A stretch of DNA of 64,000 bases from Gigaspora rosea (lineage: Eukaryota; Glomeromycota; Glomeromycetes; Diversisporales; Gigasporaceae): contig QKWP01000123.1 in the NCBI GenBank assembly GCA_003550325.1, forward strand, positions 263,749 to 327,748. Reading direction: 5' to 3'. The stretch's first letter is position 1, and each line of letters begins with the position of its first letter. Position numbers and translations under genes: made by a program. Positions 35,855-46,700 of this stretch are shown one piece after another. Below the pieces are notes generated by a model that was not told the DNA's origin, did no database searches, and saw only the letters and a list, made by a program, of their open reading frames with translations.

Positions 35855-36413
35855 TATGGATGTGAAAACCCGGTCCGGTCCGACTCGACTCCAAAAGTCG
35901 AGCCGGGCCCTTATTAAAGTTCGATCCCAAGTCAGACTTGGGACTTTGACTCGCATCTGCACATGCATTGAGTATATTTAAATATGAATATGGGTGGCAA
36001 TCATTTCACCGACAATCACTTCATAGACACGCCATTTCACCGACAAGTTCATTTTACCTACAGTTTTATTTCACCGAAGCTCATTTCACTGTCAAAGTAA
36101 TTCTGGTCATGGTCGTTAGGGTCAGGGTAGAATTAGGGTTAAAGTTAAAAGTTAGTGTGCTTTATAGAAAAAACTTGACGGTGAAATGAATTGTCGGTAA
36201 AATTATCGGTGAAATGGGGTGTCGATGAAGTGATTCTCGGTGAAATAATACAGACCTTTAGATATAGTATAAAGATAAAAAATATGTATTCATGCATGCA
36301 TTCACAGTTATTAACGCTATACCAGATGCGAGTCGAAGACCCAAGTCTGACTTGGGACCAAATTTTAATTAAGACTTGGCTTTTGGAGTTGAGTCAGCTT
36401 TTCACATCTCTAC
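35855..36413. mobile_element. hAT-like MITE with CCCAAGTCAGACTTGGG arms
   Basis: Ends TATGGATGTGAAAA (35855) and TTTTCACATCTCTA (36413) are flanked by CGTACAGC and CGTACAAC, a 7/8 match to an 8-bp target duplication. Arms of about 115 bp include CCCAAGTCAGACTTGGG and GACTCGCATCTG. The middle holds a second foldback element at 35993-36250. Confidence 0.75.
35993..36250. mobile_element. Foldback element with TTTCACCGACA motifs, nested
   Basis: The left arm repeats ATTTCACCGACA and similar words every 15-25 bp; the right arm carries the same order inverted (about 36180-36247). The loop contains GGTTAGGG-like text near 36115-36145. It lies inside the element at 35855-36413 and resembles the 22588-23232 element in build though not in sequence. 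Confidence 0.7.
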
Positions 36414-37044
36414 GTACAACTTAGAAATACATAATTTAGAGCTTGGATGTGTAATGCCCGTGTAACAACTTCAATTATCATTCGCAATAAATATTTTGCT
36501 TAATTTGATTAATATTTGACATTTTGGAGATTATAAATCATTTACCTTTCGTAATAACTTTGGATGTAGAGTTAGGGCACGGAACAGTGTTTATTAAATT
36601 TCTTTGATTTTTTTAAAGGTATTTTCTAGTAAAAAAAAAATTTTACAACTGCCACAATATCGCATTATAAATTTGGAAAAGAACAAAATTTTATTATTAT
36701 TTTACTATTTATTATATTTATTTGAATAATCAAAATTTTTTTTCAATAATTGCAATTAGTCGTAATATAATTGAATACGGAAAATTTTTGGTGAATTAAA
36801 TATTTATATCATCTGATATTTCATAAGCAAAAATTTAAAATTTCAAGCAACCCACTAATTTCAGAGTAAAAATTAAAAATGGTGAACACTCTAACGTTCA
36901 TGGCCACAACTGTATTTGTTTTTTTATCACATGAATTTAAAAGAATTGACAATTAACCTTTTTTTGCTTCTACAAATAATTATTTTTGAATTTTCGTAGG
37001 ATTATTTGCTGCTCCATAAGCAACAGTCTTCTCCTTGGATTAAG

Positions 37045-37260
37045 CAGTTGTTCTTGCTGGCAAAGATGGTTCTAAATATTACGAGGTGGCTTAATTATTG
37101 AGGAAATTTGATAATCCGGAGTCATTAGCCTATTAGATAAATCTTTCCAAAGATCTTTTTCAAGAATTCTTTTCTTTTATACGAGCGTATATTTTTTTGG
37201 CTACATCATATCCAGAAATATAAAAATAACGAATATAAGGTAGACAGTTTTGTAAAGTAT
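37045..37260 (-). pseudogene. Fragment of a BTB-BACK gene
   Basis: This duplicates the end of the remnant at 34330-35470 (about 34305-34512), sharing the text for RPYKRILEKDLWKDLSNRLM with small differences. It stops abruptly on both sides. Confidence 0.65.
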
Positions 37261-37319
37261 ACATAATAAATTCATACATTCGTTAATTTGTTACAAACAC
37301 TATTGTTTTTAAAAACTAA

Positions 37320-37455
37320 CCCACAACTCTGCCTAATCACTCAGCCAAAACTAACACGCCTTTTTTCGACCTAAAGTAACCCTTTGCCGGTTGAATGAAA
37401 CCGACCCCGTGATTCATCGACAGATCCGCCGGTATATGGACCTGTCGCGATTTTC
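37320..37455 (+). repeat. Dispersed GC-richer repeat, copy 3
   Basis: It contains ACTCAGCCAAAACTAACACG and CGTGATTCATCGACAGA and matches 14405-14625 (inverted) and 17580-17680. Confidence 0.65.
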
Positions 37456-39196
37456 TAGTTCTAAGCCACCAAGTCACGTTTGAGTGAAAATAAATTACCT
37501 TTATAATTTTAATTTTCATATTAAAATAGGACATCAGCCGTGACATTGTCGTAAACAAACAAACAATATCGATACATAGTTGAAATCAATCGAAATGGAA
37601 CAAATTGATTTGTAACTTTTTTAAAAATTTTAAATTATAATTTTTCAACAACTATTCCAAATATAATGCAAATTTTTTTTATTTAACTCTATATCTATAT
37701 AGTTAAAATATAAAAAAAATTTATTAAATTTATTCTAGTAGTTGTTGAAATATTTTATCTTAAAGTCTGAAAAAAGTTTACTTTAAACCCTTGATTAGAC
37801 CCGGGTCTAATACACGCTGAAAGATTATTTCGTGAAAGGAAAAAGTGCATATGCACTTTGTACTTATAATAGGCAATCTGATATTCGAAAAAAACCACAT
37901 TTGTTAATAAAGATTCTTTGGTTCGCAGCCGGGCCTAATTCATAATGGGTCTACTATTTGGTGATCTTGTATACGCACATTTATGGTAGTTTTTTCATTA
38001 AAGTGAAAAGAATTTGAGTACAAATAAAAGACCAAACACTTACCCTTGAACTTGTTGCAGTTTCTTTTTCAAGTCCATTGTGATTTTACATTCCAACACA
38101 GACCAGATCTAGAAAAAGAGAGAGAGAAAAAAAGTTAATACCTGTTAAAGTAAAAAAAGAATCCGAAAACAAGAAAAAAAAACAAAAAAAAAAACCAATA
38201 CTTATCCTTGGGCTAGTTACTTTTTCTTTTCCAAAACCTATGCCAATTTCACTTCCAGATCTGGAGAGAGATAAAGAGGAAATAGTTTCTCATTAAGATA
38301 AAAAAAAATTGTTTGTTTGTTGAAAAGAAAGATGAAAACGAATACCACTTGCGTAATTAATATATTATTACAGGGGTTAGAGCACTCTAACTTTATTGCA
38401 AGATCATCTTCGAATTACAAAATATTAAACGTATATAACTGATAAAATCAAAGGATCGTTGTGTTAATCATTGATTTTGAATCCCTATAAAGACATGCCT
38501 AATTAAAACAAGCTGGTTGCAAAGCAGATGCAAAGGTATAACAAATAGCTTATTTGTTATTTCTGTACGTACATACTTATAATTACAAATTACCGGTAAA
38601 AATTAAAGTTTTTTCTATTTTAATACTGTATTTTAGTAATTAAATAAGTTCAAATATTTGTGCTTAATTTATATTTTTTTTTTCTAAAAAAATTTAATTC
38701 AAATATTTTAAATACAATTTTTTTAGATTCAAATTTATACTACAAATTTATAATCCAGTATTTTGTTTAAAAATATTTAACAAAATAATTTTTAAAATAA
38801 TTACTACTGTATATAAAATTTGACCTTTATATAGTCACAACTTGTTAAGGTTCTTGTTTCCCGAACTGGTGATTATATCGAGGTTTGACTGTATTTTATG
38901 TTAATATTTTTTTTATTAATATATAGTTAATAAAACCTTTGTATTTTTATTTCTGTATAAAAAATCATAATATATATGTAAATGCTAGTTACAAACAAAA
39001 AAAAAATGAATTACAATGACAATACTTCTCATCTCACTAATAAAACCTTAAAACATTTGTTATTAGAAAAAAAGGATATGCAAAATAATAATCAGAATCT
39101 CAAAAAGTTAACACTGCAATCGAAGATAAACTTTATAAAACAATTGTACATGCATTTTTATAATCAATCAATTTTTTAACAAAGTTAATTTATAAT
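37456..39196. other. AT-rich spacer with two candidate minus-strand exons
   Basis: At about 38045-38110 and 38215-38270 two similar segments appear on the minus strand, each preceded by an AG and one followed by GTAAGT; the first would read MDLKKKLQQVQG before its donor. They may be duplicated exons of an unrecognised gene or a decayed repeat. Otherwise no gene is seen; the plus-strand frame at 38982-39179 is low-complexity. Confidence 0.3.
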
Positions 39197-40631
39197 TTAC
39201 ACATCAAAAACAATAGAAATACTGGGGTTTACTAATTTCTTTGTAATCTCTCGCGTGTTGATGGGCTTTGAAGTATACATATGTTGTGGATGTTTTTGTT
39301 TAATCGACTCTGGCTTATTCATTTCAGATTCCAAGAATTGTTGCTTGGTTTCTGTTTTAATTGGGCTTTCAATTTTTTTAAGCCAATCCTCAATTTCATT
39401 TTTAATTTCATTTGCAGTAGGTCTTTTTTGAAAATCAGAATCCATGCATCGCTCAGCTAATTTTATATAATGATCAGGTGTCCCTAACGCACATTTTGGC
39501 CGTTCTCCACAACAAATCCTTAATGAAAGTCCAATATCAAATGGTCTTTTTCCAGTTATTTCCGTCATGATGACACCAAAACTATAGATATCTGATGCTT
39601 GTGTAAACGGGTTTCCCTGTAAAACTTCTGGTGCAACATATGGCATAACACCATAAATTTCACCTTGTTCTTTGTTAGCTGTTGTTGTTAGTCCTAGATC
39701 AGCAATATATGCATTATACAAATTATCTTGTAAGATATTGCCGCTATGAAGATCTCGATGAATAAACCCTTTAGAATGGATTGCTTCAAGATTTAAAATG
39801 ATGGAATTTAAAATTTCAATTTTTTCTTCCCATTTCATTTTTGCAATAATGTTAAGATTATTGTATAAAGAACCATTATTAGCATATTCCAATACAAGAA
39901 CATATTTTTTAGTGTTTGGATTTAATGACAATCCATAGAGTTTTATAAATGATGTATCCTTAAAACTAATATCGCAATATGCCTTCATCTAAATAAAATT
40001 TTTTTAGTAAATATAATTATCAAAATCATAAAATATTTTGATGATTACCTCGTGTATATATTCTTGATTATGAATTAACTTGAGAGCTACATATTCCTAT
40101 CGACGTTGATTTTTCCATCGAGCTTTATAAATTGTTGAAACCCCACCCTTTCCAATTTCTTCAACATCCTTAAATTCATCATAGGCAATTAATGACAAAT
40201 TATAATTATTTTTGATTTCATGTAGCCCTTTATCGTTTCCTAGTTCAACAGATTTAAGATAATATTTGAATGCTTTATTTTCATCCTTTTCAGTTCNTTC
40301 TTCAACATCCTTAAATTCATCATAGGCAATTAATGACAAATTATAATTATTTTTGATTTCATGTAGCCCTTCATCGTTTCCTAGTTCAACAGATTTAAGA
40401 TAATATTTGAATGCTTTATTTTCATCCTTTTCAGTTCCAATTCCATGTTGATAACAATAACCAAGATTAAATAATCCATCAGTATTTCCTAACTCAACAG
40501 ATTCTTGATAACAAATGAATGCAATGTCTTCATCACTTTCGACTCCAATTTCATGTTGATAACAATAACCAAGATTAAATAGCCCTTTAGCATTTCCTAA
40601 CTCAGCAAATTTTTGATACAAGTAGAAAAGC
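39197..40631 (-). CDS. Sel1-repeat protein kinase, main exons
   Basis: Two large exons: 40631-40049 and 39988-39197. The first starts after a TAATAG acceptor with one base completing a split codon, then LFYLYQKFAELGNAKGLF. It encodes about 2.5 Sel1 repeats (GLFNLGYCYQHGIGTEKDEN, AFKYYLKSVELGN) and the kinase glycine loop IGKGGVSTIY. The second has HRDLHSGN, DLG in place of DFG, APEVL and DIYSFGVIMTEI. An in-frame TAG at 40097-40099 lies between the glycine loop and VALK (NQRR-stop-EYVALK). An N at 40297 joins two copies of the same 141 bp, probably one in reality. Sel1 repeats bind proteins; the kinase target is unknown. The N-terminus appears to come from the micro-exon array upstream. Confidence 0.75.
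40297..40297. other. Assembly join (N) in the Sel1 exon
   Basis: About 141 bp on each side of the N (40156-40296 and 40298-40437) are the same sequence with one difference. This looks like two contig ends that overlap but were not merged, so the extra Sel1 piece is probably not real. Confidence 0.85.
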
Positions 40632-40722
40632 CTATTAGCAGATTCATCAGAATAGTAATATTTAATAGAGAATTAGATTGAGAATAAAATGTGTACATTT
40701 TATAAATAAATTATATGCCTAC

Positions 40723-43700
40723 TTTCTGGTAATTTAACATGTAAGTGAAAGAGAAGTAAATTTTAATAGAGAATTCTATCGACTATAACATGAGTACTTT
40801 GTTTTTTGAATAAACTATATACTTACTCCCTAGTAATTTAATACGTAAGTGAAAAGAACAAAGAAGTAATATTTAAAAGAGAATTCTATCGGCAATAAAA
40901 TGTGTACATTTTATAAATAAATTATATACTTACTCCCTGGTAATTTAACACATGTGAAAGAACAAAGAAGTAATATTGAATAGAGGATTTTATCGACAAT
41001 AAACTGTGTACTTTGTTTTTTGAATAAACTATATACTTACATGCTGTAAATTTAATATGTAAGTAAAAGAACAGAGATATATTTAATAGAGAATTCTATT
41101 GATGATAAAATGTGTACTTTGTTTTTTGAATAAACTAAATACTTACCATCTGGTAATTATATACGCAAGTGAAAGAACAAAGAAGTAATATTTAACAGAG
41201 AATTCTATTGATGATAAATGTGTACTTTGTTTTTTGAATAAATTAAATACTTACTGACTGGTAATTTAACACGTAAGTGAAAGAACAAAGATGTAATATT
41301 TAATAGAAAATTCTATTAACGATAAAATGTACTTTATTTTTTAAATAAACTATATACTTACGCACTGGTAATTTAATACATAAGTAAAAGAACAAAGAAG
41401 TAATATTTAATAGAGAATTCTATTGACAATAAAATGTATACTTTGTGTTTTGAATAAACTTTATACTTACGAACTGGTAATTTAATATGTAAGTGAAAGA
41501 ACAAAGAAGTAATATTTAATAGAGAATTCTTTTGACGAAAAATGTGTCAGTACATTGTTTTTTTGAATAAACTATAATTACCATCTTATAATTTAACACG
41601 TAAATGAAAGAACAGGTAATACAGTATTAAATAGAGAATTCTATTGACGATGAAATGTGTGCAGTACATTGTTTTTTGAATAAACTATAATTACCGTCTT
41701 GTAATTTAACACGTAAGTGAAAGAACAAAGAAGTAATATTTGATAGATATTGGTGATAAATTTTTTGAACAAACTATATACTTATGTCCTGGTAATTTAA
41801 CACGTATGTAAAAGAACAAAGAAGTAATATTAATAGAGAATTCTATGACAATAAAATATGTACATTTTATAAATAAATTATATACTTACAACCTAGTAAT
41901 TCAACACGTAAGTAGAAGAACAAAGAAGTAATATTTAATAGAGGATTCTATTGAGTTAAAATGTGTACTTTGTTTTTTGAATAAATTAAATACTTCCTGA
42001 CTGGTAATTTAATACGTAGGTGAAAGAACAAAGAAGTAATATTTAATAGAGAATTCTATTGATAATAAAATGTGTACTTTGTTTTTTAAATAAACTATAT
42101 ACTAACGCACTGGTAATTTAATACATAAGTGAAAGAGCAAAGAAGTGATATTTAATAGAGAATTCTATTAACGATAAAATGTACTTTATTTTTTAAATAA
42201 ACTATATACCTACGTACTGGTAATTTAATACATAAGTGAAAGAACAAAGAAGTAATATTTAATAGAGAATTCTATTGACAATAAAATGTGTACTTTGTGT
42301 TTTGAACAAACTTTATACTTACATACTAGTAATTTAATACGTAAATGAAAGAACAAAGAAGTAAGATTTAATAGAGAATTCTATCGACTATAATATGAGT
42401 ACTTTGTTTTTTGAATAAACTATATACTTACTTCCTAGTAATTTAATACGTAAGTGAAAGAACAAAGTAATATTTAATAGAGATTTCTATTGGCGATAAA
42501 ATGTTAGAGTGATAAATCAACTAAGTAATCAAAACTATATCAGCTATATTGATCATTTTACTATGATCAGATTGTTCTCAGTAAAATTAAAAATGATCGA
42601 TCTTAAGCCTTATAATTATAAAGAAAAGCGTAAAATTCTAAAGTTTTCACGCAAATATTTTACTTCATCTAATTTCTTTTGATTGAAAATACTCTGTCAG
42701 AGCTATCTCAAAGTAACTATGTTGGTTTTTTTTGCGAATTTCTAGTTAAATTTTGACTTCCAAGTTTAAGGTAAAATTTCTCGTTCTAATTGATGAAATT
42801 TAGAATGCTCTGCAAGACGAATGCCCAAAACTTATATGTTAATAGAATATCTAAAATATAGCTTTATTTTTAGATATTTTATAAACAACCTGTAAAAGTT
42901 TCAAGGTATTTCCATGCCTTAATAATGAGTTGAAACATTTAGAATATTCGCTTAATAATAATGATTCAAATATTAGTTATAATTTATTTATTATCGAAAA
43001 TTAATACTGTGTAACATAATATATCAAATTCAATAGTTTGCTGAAATAGTTTTGATTACTTAGTTGATTTATCACCCCAAGAAAATGTGTACACTTTATA
43101 AATAAATTATACTTACTCACTGAAAGAACAAAGAAGTAATATTTAATTGAGAATTCTATTGGATAAAATGTATACTTAGTTGTTTGAATAAACTATATAC
43201 TTACATCCTGGTAATTTAACACGTAAGTGAAAGAACAAAGTAATATTTAATAGATAATTCTATTGATGATAAAATGTGTACTTAGTTGTTTGAATAACTA
43301 TATACTTACCCACTGGTAATTTAACAGTAAGTCAAAGAACAAAGTAATATTTAATAGAGAATTCTATTGACAATATAATGTGTACTTTGTTTTTTTAATA
43401 AACTATATACTTACAATCTGGTAATTTAACACATAAGAAAGAACAAAGTAATATTTAATAGAGAATTCTATTGACGATAAAATGTGTACTTGTTTTTTGA
43501 ATAAACTATATACTTACAACCTGGTAATTTAACGTGTAAGTGAAAGAACAAATACGTAACAATAAATGTGTTCTTTGTTTTTTGAATAAATTATATACTT
43601 ACGAACTAATAATTTAACACGTAAGCAAAAGAACAAATTAATATTTAATAGATATTCTATTGATGAAAAATGTGTACTTTGTTTTTTGAATAAGCTAAAT

Positions 43701-46700
43701 ACTTACTGACTGATAATTTAACATATAAGTAAAAGAACAAAGAAGTAATATTTAATAGAGAATTCTATTGATGATAAAATGTGTATTTTTGTTTTTTGAA
43801 TAAACTATATACTTACAAACTGGTAATTTAATATGTAAGTGAAAGAACGAGAATTCAATTGACAATAAAATGTGTACATTTTATAAATAAATTATATACT
43901 TACAACCTGGTAATTCAACACGTAAGTGGACGAGCAAAGTAATCTTTAATGAGAATTCTATTAACAATGAAATGTGTGCTTTGTTTTTTTAATAAACTAC
44001 TTACAACCTGGTAATTTAACACGTAAGTGAAAGAACAAAGAAGTAAAATTTAATAGAGAATTCTATTGACAATAAAATGTGTACTTTGTTGTTTGAATAA
44101 ACAATATACTTACGGACTAGTAATTTAACATGTAAGTAAAAGAACAAAGAAGTAATATTTAATAGAGAATTTTATTGACATAAAATGTGTACTTTGTTTT
44201 TGAATAAACTATATACTTACAACCTAGTAATTTAACACATAAGTAAAAGAACAATATTTAATAGAGAATTCTATTGACGACAAAATGAGTACATTGTTTT
44301 TGAATAAACTATATACTTGCTCCCTGTAAATTTAACATGTAAGTAAAAGAACAAAGAAGTAATATTTATTAGAGAATTCTATTAATGATAAAATGAGTAC
44401 TTTGTTTTTTGAATAAACTATATACTTACACACTGGTAATTTAACACGTAAATGAAAGAACAAAAAAGTAATATTTAATAGAGAATTCTATTGACAATAA
44501 AATGTGTACAGTACGTTTTATGAATAAACTATATACTTACTAGTAATTTAATACATAAGTGAAAGAACAAAGTAATATTTAAGAGAGAATTATTTCTATT
44601 GATGATAAAATGCACTTTATTTTTGAATAAACTATATACTTACTCCCTGGTAATTTGACAAGTAAGTGAAAGAAAAAGAAGTAATTTTAATAGAGAATTC
44701 TATTGACGATAAAATGTGTACTTTGTTTAGGGACAATGATTTTCTGTGATTCACAAAAAACAGCAGAATTTCTCTTAATCACAGCCAACCACAGAAATCA
44801 TCACAGAATATCACAAAATTCCAAAAAATGCGCAGAAGATCACAGAATTCATAATATATCGCAGGATTTGACAAGCCGGCATCAGGAAATCCCTTAAATG
44901 TAGACAATAAATCAACATAAATTACGAGCATGTTCACCGGTGAATTAGGAATTATTTGTTTTGGAAAAATTTATAATAGCATTAAAGCACGGAAATTACA
45001 ATATTGTACTACAGAATCGCAAAGAAATTATAAATGTTACCACAGAATTGAAAAAAAATTTTATCGCATTAAATCACAGAATTTGTCTTAACCACATGCA
45101 GAATTTACCGCAGAAAATTATCGTCCCTGACTTTGTTTTTGAATAAACTATATACTTACTCCCTGGTAATTTAACACGTAAGTGAAAGAACAAAAAAGTA
45201 ATATTTAATAGAGAATTCTATTGATGATAAATGTGTACTTTGTTTTTTTGAATAAGCTTATGCTTACAACCTGGTAATTTAACACGTAAGTGAAAGAACA
45301 AAGAAGTAATATTGAATAGAGAATTCGATTGAGAATAAAATGTGTACTTTGTTTTTTGAATAAACTATCCCTGGTAATTTAACACGTAAGTGAAAAAACA
45401 AAGAAGCAAAATTTAATAGAGAATTCTATTGCGATAAAATGTGTACTTTGTTTTTTTGAATAAACTATAATACTTGCAACCTGGTAATTTGACACGTAAG
45501 TGAAAGAACAAAGAAGTATATTTAATAGAGAATTCTATTGACGATAAAATTTGTACTTTGTTTTTGAATAAAATATGTACTGTACTTACGGACTGGTAAT
45601 TTAACATGTAAGTGAAAGAACACAGAAGAAATATTTAATAGAGAATTCTATTGACGATAAAATGTGTACTTTGTTTTTTGAATAAACCAAATACTTACTG
45701 ACTGGTAATTTAACACGTAAGTGAAAGAGCAAAGAAGTGATATTTAATAGAGAATTCTAATGATGATAAAAAAATGCGTACTTTATTTTTTGAATAATTT
45801 ATATACTTACAAACTGGTAATTTAACACGTAAGTGAAAGAACAAAAAAAGTATTATTTAATAGAGAATTCTATTGACGATAAAATGTGTACTCTGTTTTT
45901 GAATAAACTACTTACTCCCTGGTAATTTAACATGTAAGTGAAAGAACAAGGTAAGATTTAATAGAGAATTCTATTGATATTAAAATGCGTACTTTGTTTC
46001 TGGAATAAACTATATACTTACAACCTGGTAATTTAATATGCAAGTGAAAGAACAAAGAAGTAATATTTAATAGAGTATTCTATTGATGATAAAATTTATA
46101 CTTGTTTTTATTGAATAAACTANAGTGAAAGAACAAAGAAGTAATATTTAATAGAGTATTCTATTGATGATAAAATTTATACTTGTTTTTATTGAATAAA
46201 CTATATACTTACAACCTGGTAATTTAACATTTAAGTGAAAGAAGAAGTGATATTTAATGGAGAATTCTATTAACGATAATATGTGTACTTTGTTTTTTTT
46301 TGAATAAACTATATACTTACTCCCTGGTAATTTAACACGTAAGTGAAAGAACAAAAAAGTAATATTTAATAGAGAACTCTATTGACAATAAAATGTAGGA
46401 CTTTGTTTTTTTGAATAAACTATATACTTACTTCCTGGTAATTTAACACATAAGTGAAAGAATAAAGAAGTAATATTTAGTAGAGAATTCAATTGGCGAT
46501 GAAATGTGTACATTTTATAAATAAATTATATACTTACTTCCTGGTAATTTAACACGCAAGTGAAAGAACAAAGAGGTAATATTTAATAGAGAATTCTATT
46601 ACGCTAAAATGTGTACTTTGTTTTTTGAATAATCTATATACTTACGAACTGGTAATTTACATGTAAGTGAAAGAACAAAGAAATAATATTAAATAGTGAA

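Noticed and set aside
45413-46354. Short minus-strand reading frames inside the array (FFHLRVKLPGCKY type)
   Set aside because: They are read-through of the intron-like repeat in one frame and recur only because the repeat does.
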